The notes below the pieces were generated by a model. That model was not told the DNA's origin. It did not search any database and worked only from the letters and a program-made list of their open reading frames with translations. 64,000 nucleotides of DNA from an uncultured Parabacteroides sp. (GTDB lineage: Bacteria; Bacteroidota; Bacteroidia; Bacteroidales; Tannerellaceae): assembly GCF_905196875.1 (NCBI RefSeq), contig NZ_CAJJWO010000023.1:7790-71789 (forward strand), given 5' to 3'. A program made the position numbers and the translations under genes. Within the stretch, counting starts at the first letter, position 1, and the number at the start of each line of letters is the position of its first letter. Positions 1 through 8,426 of the stretch are shown piece after piece.

Positions 1-311
1 ATATTGGCTACAAGGTAAGTGATGATTTTACGAGCCTGCTGTCCGTAAGCCGAGAACTGCGGCTCTTCTCCGTCCAAAGCCTGGAATATGTTCTTCATAT
101 ATCCTAAAGCGAAGATTGAAGAAATAATACAACTAATCAGATTGATAATGATCGTTCCTGTTACCGATTTTTGTATAGGCATAGCAAATGCCCCTAATGT
201 AAAAGAAATGATGCTCATGCCTATTATCAGTCCGGCTAAAACCCAGATCTGAGCTTTGGTCCGTTGCCATGAAGTACTACACACTTCGGAAATTGAAAAT
301 TTAGGTCCCAT
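1..311 (-). CDS. Membrane protein of unknown function, N-terminal part only
   Basis: An open frame runs leftward from ATG at 311-309 to the window edge without a stop, giving about 103 residues. The protein starts MGPKFSISEV and has two hydrophobic stretches (about residues 26-48 and 55-75), followed by a polar segment containing DGEEPQFSAY. This fits a small multi-pass inner-membrane protein. I do not recognise the family and the C-terminus lies outside the window. It is divergent from the efflux operon and shares the 312-628 intergenic region with it. Confidence 0.6.
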   Translation of the reverse strand, partial: MGPKFSISEVCSTSWQRTKAQIWVLAGLIIGMSIISFTLGAFAMPIQKSVTGTIIINLISCIISSIFALGYMKNIFQALDGEEPQFSAYGQQARKIITYLVAN

Positions 312-628
312 CAGATTGTAGATTATTAAGTTTAAAGATAGCTGTAAATTTAAGGTAAATTATTGAATAAACAAATAATGTCCAGACTTTGTATAGCAAT
401 TTGGACTAATTTACTTTCGAAAGGTCAAAAAATAAGCTATCTATTTGATCTCTACAGATAAATAAGCTGTTTTTTAGTATAAAAGAATGTATAAACGGGA
501 AAAGTGCAATGAAAAAAAACTAAATTTGTACGCTTTTTTAGATATGAGTCCTTCAATTATCAAGCCTGATAAAACAAGACTTCGAATAGGATGTATACAA
601 TGACAGTGGGCAGAAAATATATTAAATA
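312..628. other. Divergent intergenic region, no gene
   Basis: This AT-rich spacer separates the leftward membrane protein from the efflux operon. A 9-bp direct repeat (AAATAAGCT at 430-438 and 460-468, 30 bp apart) could be an operator. A -7-like box lies at 521-528. No ORF of plausible quality and no regulator gene is seen here. Confidence 0.5.
521..528 (+). promoter_or_regulatory. Predicted -7 box of the RND efflux operon
   Basis: TAAATTTG matches the Bacteroidetes -7 consensus TAnnTTTG and lies about 100 bp upstream of the adaptor gene. No convincing -33 TTG is found 19-21 bp upstream, so the call rests on the -7 box and on position. Confidence 0.35.
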
Positions 629-1846
629 ATGAATATGAATAGACAAATGTTGAAAACTACTATTACCCAATTTAGGCAAATTGCGTTATTTGCAGTGGGA
701 ATGTCTTTATTAACCGCCTGTGGAAACAGTCAGAGTGGTATGAAATTAGGCGACAGCGAATATGCTGTTTTAGCTGTAAATTCGTCTTCCAGTAATCAGA
801 CAACCTCTTATCCGGCAACTATCAGAGGTACGCAGGATATCGAGGTACGTCCTCAGGTGTCAGGGTTTATTGTTAAGTTGTGTGTAGATGAAGGGGCAAC
901 TGTCCGTAAAGGCCAGGCCCTGTTTGAGATCGATCCGACGCAGTATAAAGCCGCTTATAATCAGGCAAAAGCTGCTGTTGAAATGGCTCAGGCGAATGTC
1001 AGTACATTGGAATTGACAGAGAAGAACAAGAAAGAGTTGTATAATAAGTCTATTATCAGTTCTTTTGAATATCAGACCGCTGTTAACCAGTTGGCATCGG
1101 CTAAAGCTACTTTGGCACAATCGGAAGCTTCAAAAGTGAGTGCAAAGCAGAATTTGGATTTTTGTACGGTTACCAGTCCTTCCAACGGAGTAGTTGGAAC
1201 TTTCCCGTATCGTATTGGTAGTCTGGTCAGTCCGTCTATCTCTGATCCGATGACCACTGTATCAGAGATTGGAGAAGTATATGTTTATTTCTCAATGACG
1301 GAAAAGGAATTGCTGCAGCTGACTAAAGCCGGCGGTACCCTGAAAGAACAATTAGATAAGATGCCGGCTGTTCAGTTACAATTGGCAGACGGAACTATGC
1401 TGGAAGAGAAAGGAAAGATCGATGCAGTAAGTGGCGTGATCGACCAGTCTACCGGTTCCGTAAGTATGCGTGCCGTATTCCCTAATGACAAGAAAATATT
1501 GAGAAGCGGTGGTACGGGAAATGTCGTATTCCCTTATACAATGAATGATATCATTATGATCCCTCAGTCTGCTACGGTAGAAATTCAGGACAAGAAGTTT
1601 GTATATGTACTGCAGTCTGATAATACGATCAAGAATACGGAAATTCAGATATCTCCTTTGAGCGACGGGCAGATTTATCTGGTGACCGGAGGATTGAAGG
1701 CAGGCGACAAGATTGTTGTCGAAGGTGTCCAGAGCCTGCATGACGGCCAGGAAATCAAACCGATCACTAAAAGTGAACAAGCTGAAAAATTCCAGCAGGC
1801 GATGAAAGATCAGAGCGAAGGAAATTTAAAAACAGCTTTTAATTAA
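629..1846 (+). CDS. RND efflux periplasmic adaptor (membrane fusion protein) lipoprotein
   Basis: 405-residue AcrA/MexA-type adaptor that would bridge the inner-membrane RND pump and the outer-membrane channel. A signal peptide ends in a lipobox with C31 (LLTAC). The order of domains is typical: barrel-sandwich half (about 65-95), an alpha-helical hairpin rich in Ala, Gln and Lys (about 100-165), the second lipoyl half (FCTVTSPSNGVVG, about 177-190), a beta-barrel, and a C-terminal membrane-proximal domain ending in VVEGVQSLHDGQEIKP. It is the first gene of a four-gene operon and is followed by the pump 60 bp downstream. The substrate cannot be read from the sequence. No local TetR or two-component regulator is seen. 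Confidence 0.93.
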   Translation: MNMNRQMLKTTITQFRQIALFAVGMSLLTACGNSQSGMKLGDSEYAVLAVNSSSSNQTTSYPATIRGTQDIEVRPQVSGFIVKLCVDEGATVRKGQALFEIDPTQYKAAYNQAKAAVEMAQANVSTLELTEKNKKELYNKSIISSFEYQTAVNQLASAKATLAQSEASKVSAKQNLDFCTVTSPSNGVVGTFPYRIGSLVSPSISDPMTTVSEIGEVYVYFSMTEKELLQLTKAGGTLKEQLDKMPAVQLQLADGTMLEEKGKIDAVSGVIDQSTGSVSMRAVFPNDKKILRSGGTGNVVFPYTMNDIIMIPQSATVEIQDKKFVYVLQSDNTIKNTEIQISPLSDGQIYLVTGGLKAGDKIVVEGVQSLHDGQEIKPITKSEQAEKFQQAMKDQSEGNLKTAFN

Positions 1847-1906
1847 TTAGAGGTATAGAAAGGATTAGGTTTTGCCTGATTATTTCCGTATATAAAAAAG
1901 TAAAAT

Positions 1907-4900
1907 ATGAAATTAGATAGATTTATTAACCGTCCGGTGCTTTCAACGGTGATCTCCATCCTGATTGTCATCCTGGGTATATTAGGTTTGCTCACACTGC
2001 CTGTAACCCAATATCCGGACATTGCACCTCCTACCGTTTCGGTACGAGCCACTTATACAGGAGCTAATGCGCAGACTGTATTGAATAGTGTGATTGCACC
2101 TTTGGAAGACCAGATAAACGGGGTTGAGAACATGATGTACATGACCTCAAATGCCTCTAATAATGGTTCTGCCGATATCTCGATATATTTCAAACAAGGA
2201 ACAAACCCCGATATGGCGGCTGTCAATGTGCAGAACCGTGTATCTATGGCTCAAGGTCTGTTGCCCGCCGAAGTAACGAAAGTCGGTGTGACGACTCAGA
2301 AACGTCAGAACTCCATGTTGATCGTTTTCGCCGTTTATGATGCCGAAGACCGTTACGATCAGAAGTTCCTTGAAAACTATGCAAAGATCAACCTGATCCC
2401 GGAAGTACAGCGTGTTCCGGGTGTGGGTGATGCCAACGTGTTGGGTACCGACTACTCTATGCGTATCTGGTTGAAACCGGATGTGATGGCACAATACAAA
2501 CTTGTTCCTAACGATGTTTCGAATGTATTGGCTGAACAGAACGTGGAAGCAGCTCCGGGTTCTTTCGGTGAACAGGGAAATCAGACATTCCAGTACACCA
2601 TCCGTTACAAAGGACGTTTGCAGACGGCTGACGAGTTCGAAAATATTGTTGTAAAAGCTCTTGCTGACGGTGAAGTGCTTCGCCTGAAAGATATCGCAGA
2701 TATTGAACTGGGACGTTTGACTTACAACTTTGTCAATAAAGTAAACGGACATAGCGCCGTTACCTGTATCGTATACCAGATGCCTGGAACGAATGCTACG
2801 GAGACTATCAACGAAATTCAGGATCTGTTGGTAAAATCAGAAAAGACGATGCCGCCGGGAATGAAGGTGGAAGTCTCCATGAATGCCAACGACTTCTTGT
2901 ATGCTTCTATCCATGAAGTATTGAAGACCTTGCTCGAGGCATTTATCCTGGTGTTTATTGTTGTTTATATCTTCCTGCAGGATTTGCGTTCGACCTTGAT
3001 CCCGGCTATTGCTATTCCGGTGGCCCTGATCGGTACCTTCTTCCTGTTATCATTGATCGGATTCAGTGTAAACTTGCTGACACTTTGTGCGATGGTGCTT
3101 GCCATTGCGATTGTGGTCGATGATGCGATTATCGTCGTCGAGGGGGTCCATGCCAAGTTGGACCAGGGTTATAAATCGGCGAAGCAGGCATCTATCGATG
3201 CGATGAGTGAACTTGGCGGTGCTATTGTTTCCATTACATTGGTGATGATGTCCGTGTTTATCCCTGTAAGTTTCATGGGAGGTACGGCCGGTATATTCTA
3301 CCGCCAGTTTGGTGTGACAATGGCTATTGCGATCGGTCTGTCGGCGTTGAATGCCTTGACATTGAGTCCGGCACTGTGTTCTATCTTCCTGAAACCTCAT
3401 GATGAACATGGCGAAAAGAAATCTACTTTTGTATCCCGTTTCCATACTTCTTTCAATGTGGCATACGATTCATTATTGAAGAGTTATAAGAAACGAGTTT
3501 TATTCTTTATACAGAAAAAATGGCTGGCATTCGGTACGGTAGTTGCTTCTATTGCCTTGTTGATTTTCTTCATGCAGGTAACGCCGACCGGTATGGTGCC
3601 GAATGAAGATACAGGTACCATTATGGGTGCAGTGACATTACCTCCGGGTACTTCACAGGAACGTACACAGGAAATCATGGAACGTGTAGATAGCCTGATC
3701 GCTTCTGACCCGGCCGTTAAATCACGTACAGCCATTACCGGTTTCAGCTTTATCGGTGGTCAGGGACCGTCTTACGGTTCATTCATCTTGAAGTTGAAAG
3801 ATTGGGATGAACGTTCGATGACACAAAGTGCCGAAGTTGTTTACGCCAGTTTGTTCATGCGTGCCCAGAAAGTAGTGAAGGATGCGCAGGTATTGTTCTT
3901 TACTCCGCCTATGATCCCGGGTTATTCGGCATCCAGCGATATCGAGTTGAACATGCAGGATAAAACCGGTGGTAGCCTCGACAGATTCTTTACCGTTTCC
4001 AAAGATTATATGGCAGCATTAACAAACCGTCCGGAAATCAAATCGGCACAGACTACTTTTAACCCGAACTTCCCGCAATACATGATCGATATCGATGCGG
4101 CAGCCTGTAAGAAAGTAGGCATCAGTCCGAGTGATATTCTTATGACCCTGCAAGGTTACTATGGTGGTTTGTATGCTTCCAACTTCAACCGTTTTGGTAA
4201 GATGTATCGTGTAATGGTGCAGGCCGATCCTTCCATGAGAGCCAATATGGAATCGTTGAAGAATATCAAGGTAAGAAACGGAAACGAAATGGCTCCGATC
4301 TCCCAGTTCATTACGATCGAGAAAGTGTACGGGCCGGATATCATCAGCCGTTTCAATATGTATACCTCTTTGAAAGTGATGGTTGCTCCGGCTGAAGGAT
4401 TTACCAGCGGCCAAGCATTGAAAGCGATCGAAGAAGTGGCAAGCACAACGCTTCCTGCCGGTTTCGGTTATGAATTGGGAGGTATGGCACGTGAAGAGGC
4501 AGAGACAAGCGGTAGTACGACCGGGTTGATCTTTATCCTTTGTTTCGTGTTCGTCTACCTGTTGTTGAGTGCACAGTATGAAAGTTATATTCTTCCGTTG
4601 GCTGTAATGCTTTCAATTCCGTTTGGTTTGATGGGTAGCTTCCTGTTTGTACAAGGTTGGGCTGCTTTAGGAAGCATTCCGGCGTTGAAGATGATTCTGG
4701 GAACGATGTCGAACAACATTTATATGCAGATCGCATTGATCATGTTGATGGGGCTGTTGGCAAAGAACGCAATTTTGATCGTAGAGTTCGCCCTCGAACG
4801 TCGCCGTATGGGTATGAGTATTACCTGGGCTGCCGTATTGGGAGCTGCCGCCCGTTTGCGTCCTATCCTGATGACCTCTCTGGCGATGGTAGTCGGTTTG

Positions 4901-5122
4901 TTGCCGATGATGTTCGCCTTCGGTGTAGGTGCACATGGTAACCGTACGTTGGGTACTGCCGCTATCGGTGGTATGTTTGTCGGTATGGTCTTCCAGCTCC
5001 TCATCGTTCCGGCACTGTTCGTAGTCTTCCAGTATTTACAGGAAAGACTTAAACCGATCGAGTGGGAAGATCTGGATAACAGCGATTTGAATACGGAAAT
5101 AGAACAGTACGCTAAAAAATAA
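1907..5122 (+). CDS. RND family hydrophobe/amphiphile efflux permease (AcrB-like)
   Basis: 1071-residue inner-membrane proton-driven pump of the HAE-1 type. It begins MKLDRFINRPVLSTVIS, the usual cytoplasmic start before TM1, and has full family length with two periplasmic porter/docking halves and 12 expected membrane helices. The proton-relay aspartate pair is visible in TM4 (D405-D406 in IVVDDAIIVVEG). The second half carries the GLLAKNAILIVEFA segment typical of TM10. It sits between its adaptor and outer-membrane factor. The substrate is not predictable; multidrug or bile-salt export is the usual role in gut Bacteroidales, which is inference here. Confidence 0.95.
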   Translation: MKLDRFINRPVLSTVISILIVILGILGLLTLPVTQYPDIAPPTVSVRATYTGANAQTVLNSVIAPLEDQINGVENMMYMTSNASNNGSADISIYFKQGTNPDMAAVNVQNRVSMAQGLLPAEVTKVGVTTQKRQNSMLIVFAVYDAEDRYDQKFLENYAKINLIPEVQRVPGVGDANVLGTDYSMRIWLKPDVMAQYKLVPNDVSNVLAEQNVEAAPGSFGEQGNQTFQYTIRYKGRLQTADEFENIVVKALADGEVLRLKDIADIELGRLTYNFVNKVNGHSAVTCIVYQMPGTNATETINEIQDLLVKSEKTMPPGMKVEVSMNANDFLYASIHEVLKTLLEAFILVFIVVYIFLQDLRSTLIPAIAIPVALIGTFFLLSLIGFSVNLLTLCAMVLAIAIVVDDAIIVVEGVHAKLDQGYKSAKQASIDAMSELGGAIVSITLVMMSVFIPVSFMGGTAGIFYRQFGVTMAIAIGLSALNALTLSPALCSIFLKPHDEHGEKKSTFVSRFHTSFNVAYDSLLKSYKKRVLFFIQKKWLAFGTVVASIALLIFFMQVTPTGMVPNEDTGTIMGAVTLPPGTSQERTQEIMERVDSLIASDPAVKSRTAITGFSFIGGQGPSYGSFILKLKDWDERSMTQSAEVVYASLFMRAQKVVKDAQVLFFTPPMIPGYSASSDIELNMQDKTGGSLDRFFTVSKDYMAALTNRPEIKSAQTTFNPNFPQYMIDIDAAACKKVGISPSDILMTLQGYYGGLYASNFNRFGKMYRVMVQADPSMRANMESLKNIKVRNGNEMAPISQFITIEKVYGPDIISRFNMYTSLKVMVAPAEGFTSGQALKAIEEVASTTLPAGFGYELGGMAREEAETSGSTTGLIFILCFVFVYLLLSAQYESYILPLAVMLSIPFGLMGSFLFVQGWAALGSIPALKMILGTMSNNIYMQIALIMLMGLLAKNAILIVEFALERRRMGMSITWAAVLGAAARLRPILMTSLAMVVGLLPMMFAFGVGAHGNRTLGTAAIGGMFVGMVFQLLIVPALFVVFQYLQERLKPIEWEDLDNSDLNTEIEQYAKK

Positions 5123-5133
5123 GTGAGAAGATA

Positions 5134-6519
5134 ATGAAGAAGAAACAAATTATATATATGATGTGTGCAACCGCTCTATTGAGCAGTTGCCATATCTATA
5201 AAGCATACGACCGTCCGGATACGATTAGTACAGACGACATCTATCGCGATCCGGTATCGGCTACCGAGACACTAGCAGCAGATACGACGAATATGGGAAA
5301 TATACCCTGGAAGGATATTTTTCGTGATCCTAAACTGCAGGTGTTGATTGAAGAAGGTTTGGCTAATAATGTAGATATGCAGGCAGCCGTTCTCCGTGTG
5401 GAAGAAGCGAAAGCGTTGCTTACTTCTGCGCGTCTGTCGTTCCTGCCGTCGCTGAACCTTGCCCCGCAAGGATCTGCTACAACAATCGGAAGTTCCAGCT
5501 ATGCCAAGGCATATACTTTGCCTGCGGCAGCAAGTTGGGAGGTTGACTTGTTCGGTAAGTTGCTCAATGCGAGTCGCGACCAGAAAACAATCTATCTGCA
5601 AAGCCAGTATTCGCAGCAGGCAGTACGTTCCCAGTTGATCAGCGGTATTGCCAACTCTTACTTTACTTTGCTGATGCTCGACCGTCAGGTAGAAATCACT
5701 ACTGAAACTGTCGATATCTATAAAGAAAATGTACGCGCGATGGAGGCAATGAAAGAGGCCGGTATGACTACCGAAGCTGCCGTTGTCCAGATGAAAGCCG
5801 TATACCATCAGGTATCCTCGTCACTGATTAACCTGAAACGTCAGGTTCGTGAAGTAGAAAACTCATTGTCGGTACTGTTAGCAAAAGCACCGCAGCAGAT
5901 CGAGCGTGGAAGACTGGAAGATCAATATATTCCGGATGAACTGATGGCCGGTGTTCCTTTGCAGTTGCTGGAAAACCGACCGGACGTGAAGATCGCAGAA
6001 ATGTCGCTTGCAAGCGCTTATTATACGACAAACAAAGCCCGTGCTGCTTTCTATCCGGGACTGAACATTACGGCAACAGCCGGTTGGACAAACGGTTCGG
6101 GTATCACAGTATCCAATCCGGGACAATTCATGTTTCAGGCATTGGCCTCTCTGGCACAGCCTATCTTCAACAACGGCAAGCTGATGGCTAACCTGAAAGT
6201 GTCGAAAGCAGAAGAGAAGATTGCCCAGATGAATTATCAGCAGAAAATTCTGGAAGCCGGCAAGGAGGTAAGTAATGCACTGCATCTGTATGATGCAACC
6301 AATAAGATGCTGGCTCAGGATAAGGAGCAGATCGAGCAATTGGAAAAGGCGGTAGAATATACAAAAGCCCTATTCCAGTCAGCCCAGTCCACTTATCTGG
6401 AGATTTTATCGGCTCAGCAGAGCCTGCTCAGTGCACAATTGACAGAAGTATCCGACAACGTTCAGCGTATGCAGGCTGTTATCAATCTGTATAGTGCTGT
6501 CGGTGGAGGAAGAGAGTAA
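5134..6519 (+). CDS. Outer-membrane efflux lipoprotein (TolC/NodT/OprM family)
   Basis: 461-residue outer-membrane factor that completes the tripartite pump. The signal peptide ends in lipobox LLSSC with C19. The two structural repeats of the family are visible, each with long Ala/Gln/Glu-rich helices and ending in the conserved turn before the beta strands (ASWEVDLFGKL near 135, and AQPIFNNGKL near 345). The C-terminus, ending VINLYSAVGGG, is the usual NodT-type end. It starts 11 bp after the permease stop and is followed 24 bp later by the LpxA-like gene, so the four are most likely one transcript. Confidence 0.93.
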   Translation: MKKKQIIYMMCATALLSSCHIYKAYDRPDTISTDDIYRDPVSATETLAADTTNMGNIPWKDIFRDPKLQVLIEEGLANNVDMQAAVLRVEEAKALLTSARLSFLPSLNLAPQGSATTIGSSSYAKAYTLPAAASWEVDLFGKLLNASRDQKTIYLQSQYSQQAVRSQLISGIANSYFTLLMLDRQVEITTETVDIYKENVRAMEAMKEAGMTTEAAVVQMKAVYHQVSSSLINLKRQVREVENSLSVLLAKAPQQIERGRLEDQYIPDELMAGVPLQLLENRPDVKIAEMSLASAYYTTNKARAAFYPGLNITATAGWTNGSGITVSNPGQFMFQALASLAQPIFNNGKLMANLKVSKAEEKIAQMNYQQKILEAGKEVSNALHLYDATNKMLAQDKEQIEQLEKAVEYTKALFQSAQSTYLEILSAQQSLLSAQLTEVSDNVQRMQAVINLYSAVGGGRE

Positions 6520-6543
6520 TAACCATTAAAACTTTAGATTATT

Positions 6544-7314
6544 ATGATTAGTCCGTTAGCTTATGTAGATGCCGGGGCCAAACTGGGAGCGAACGTAACT
6601 GTTCATCCTTTTGCCTACATCGATAAAAATGTAGAGATCGGTGATGGTTGCGAGATCATGCCTCATGCCAGCATCATGAGTGGTGCACGTTTAGGTAAGA
6701 ACAATCGCGTGTTCAACGGGGCAGTGATTGCAGCAGAGCCTCAGGATTTCAAATATAAGGGTGACATTACGCTGGTTGTTATCGGCGATGACAATGTGAT
6801 CCGTGAAAATGTTGTGATTAACCGTGCTACGAATCCGGAAGGACAGACAGTGATCGGTAATGGTTGTTTCCTGCACGAAGGCGTACATGTTTCGCATGAT
6901 ACCCATGTCGGCAACCATTGCGTATTCGGCTATGGTAGTAAGATTTCCGGCAACTGTTTCTTTGAAGATTATTCGATCTTCGGAGGTAACGTGCTGGCAA
7001 GTCAGGGAAGCCGTGTCGGAACCTGGTCGATGGTGCAGACCGGTTGCCGTTTCCGCAAGGATGTTCCTCCTTATATCGTGGCAGCTTTAGAGCCGACTTC
7101 TTATTATGGAGTTAACTCCGTAATCCTGTCACATCAGGGAGTAAGTGAAAAGATCATTAAGCATATCAGCCATGCTTATCGTATCATCTACCAGGGCAAT
7201 ACAAGTATTTTCGATGCCTTGCTGATGATTAAGGATCAGGTTCCGATGAGCGATGAGATCCAGCATATTATTGATTTTATCAATGACTCGAAACTGGGAA
7301 TTATCGGAAGATAA
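6544..7314 (+). CDS. LpxA-like acyl-ACP--UDP-GlcNAc O-acyltransferase, probably a divergent paralogue
   Basis: 256-residue left-handed parallel beta-helix protein with hexapeptide repeats and the LpxA C-terminal helical domain (HAYRIIYQGN, FINDSKLGIIGR). LpxA transfers a 3-hydroxyacyl chain to UDP-GlcNAc in lipid A synthesis. Against E. coli LpxA (recalled from memory, constant offset of 7), H115 and H118 match H122 and the catalytic H125, and Q154 matches Q161. N137 replaces H144 and S153 replaces H160. Bacteroidetes usually carry lpxA beside an lpxC-fabZ fusion, which is absent here, so this may be a second copy with altered acyl or sugar specificity. As the fourth gene of an efflux operon it may link envelope composition to export. 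Confidence 0.8.
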   Translation: MISPLAYVDAGAKLGANVTVHPFAYIDKNVEIGDGCEIMPHASIMSGARLGKNNRVFNGAVIAAEPQDFKYKGDITLVVIGDDNVIRENVVINRATNPEGQTVIGNGCFLHEGVHVSHDTHVGNHCVFGYGSKISGNCFFEDYSIFGGNVLASQGSRVGTWSMVQTGCRFRKDVPPYIVAALEPTSYYGVNSVILSHQGVSEKIIKHISHAYRIIYQGNTSIFDALLMIKDQVPMSDEIQHIIDFINDSKLGIIGR

Positions 7315-7333
7315 ATACTCGGTTAAATATATG

Positions 7334-7369
7334 AAAAGCGGAATCTTCAATTATGAAGGTTCCGCTTTC
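7334..7369 (+). terminator. Rho-independent terminator of the efflux-lpxA operon
   Basis: An inverted repeat AAAGCGGAA ... TTCCGCTTT, extended by TCTTCA/TGAAGG-like pairing, lies 20 bp after the LpxA-like stop codon and is followed by TCTTATTG. It sits at the expected position for the end of the four-gene transcript. Confidence 0.75.
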
Positions 7370-7419
7370 TTATTGTATTTCCGGTATGTAATGAAATGCT
7401 AATGCAGAGGTGGCGCTAA

Positions 7420-7544
7420 TTTCCTCGTTAGGAAGCTCTAATTTCCTGCCGAGGAAATTAGAGTTCCCTGCCCGGGGAATTGCAGTTTCCTGCGGAGGGA
7501 ACTGGAGTTTCCTGAGATGAAATTATCAGGAAACTAGAGTTTCC
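7420..7544. repeat. 22-bp-period tandem repeat array A (TTTCCT units)
   Basis: Imperfect units begin with TTTCCT (or TTCCCT) at 7420, 7442, 7464, 7486 and 7508, an exact 22-bp period. A final partial unit at 7540 follows a 10-bp insertion. Each unit contains a small dyad of the type TTTCCTnnnnAGGAAA and ends near GAG. The array lies between the operon terminator and the convergent DUF1080 gene. No coding potential is seen. The rest of 7315-7646 shows no gene. Confidence 0.8.
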
Positions 7545-7646
7545 ATGGGGCGATGCGTGTGTGCATGGCCTCATACCATGTGTATAGTACGCCGTTATCG
7601 GCATTCAGTTGTCGGAATATATCAGGCATTCTGTGAAAATGACGGA

Positions 7647-8384
7647 TTATTTCAGTTCTTTGATCTTAACGTTCTTGAAGTGAACTTCATCTCCATGATC
7701 CTGTAAAAGGATATGGCCTTCCTCTGCTTCTCCGAAGGCGGGCCAATCGGCATATTTACTTCCGGCTACGAGCGCTCTCCACATTTGGTCGTTACGGTTG
7801 TATTCTACTATCAGCATGCCGTTTAGCCAGTGTTCGATATGATTGCCTTTCACTACAATACGGGCGGTGTTGAATTCATTTTTCTTAAACGGTTTCTCCT
7901 GGCAGGCCGGGATCAGGTCGTATAATGAGCCGACCGTGCGGTTCCCTTTTCTGCCCAATTTGGCATCCGGATGCTTGTCGTCGTCCAGGATCTGGAACTC
8001 GCAACCGATGGCCGATCCTTTTCCTTTATTCAGTTCCGGGTCGACGAAATATTTGATACCGCTATTGGCTCCTTCCGTGATCTTGAAGTCGGCAACCAGT
8101 TCGAAGTTTTTGTATGTTTTGATAGTGACGATATCGCCTCCGTTGCCCGACTCTTCTCCTTTGGCTTTCTCTACCACCAGTTCATCGCCGATGATAGTCC
8201 AGCCCTTTTGGGGAAATTCCTGCAATTTGGCACCGCGCCAGCCATTGGTTGTTTTTCCGTCCCAGAGAAGTTCCCAGCCTTCATTCTTTTCCTGGCCGGT
8301 CAATACGTTATCTGCTTGTGCAAAAGCACTTACAGGAGCTAAAGTGCAACTCATCAGAGCTAAATAGATGAATCCTTTTTTCAT
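7647..8384 (-). CDS. Secreted DUF1080 (3-keto-disaccharide hydrolase-like) protein
   Basis: 245-residue protein with a signal peptide ending near AFAQA. A single beta-sandwich DUF1080 domain follows: LWDGKTTNGWRG near residue 40, FELVADFKITEGANSGIKYF near 93-112, and a C-terminal EVHFKNVKIKEL strand. DUF1080 proteins have a concanavalin-like fold, and some cleave 3-keto-glycosides, so a role in carbohydrate breakdown at the cell surface or in the periplasm is likely but the substrate is unknown. It is the last gene of the leftward sigma/FecR/SusC/SusD operon, 42 bp downstream of susD. Confidence 0.85.
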   Translation of the reverse strand: MKKGFIYLALMSCTLAPVSAFAQADNVLTGQEKNEGWELLWDGKTTNGWRGAKLQEFPQKGWTIIGDELVVEKAKGEESGNGGDIVTIKTYKNFELVADFKITEGANSGIKYFVDPELNKGKGSAIGCEFQILDDDKHPDAKLGRKGNRTVGSLYDLIPACQEKPFKKNEFNTARIVVKGNHIEHWLNGMLIVEYNRNDQMWRALVAGSKYADWPAFGEAEEGHILLQDHGDEVHFKNVKIKELK

Positions 8385-8426
8385 GATAAATGAATTGTAA
8401 GTTTAATATTTAATTAAATGATCTTA

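Noticed and set aside
7420..7544. CRISPR-like array
   Set aside because: Units are contiguous at 22 bp without spacers, imperfect, and no cas genes are present; the same applies to arrays at 39720 and 49871.
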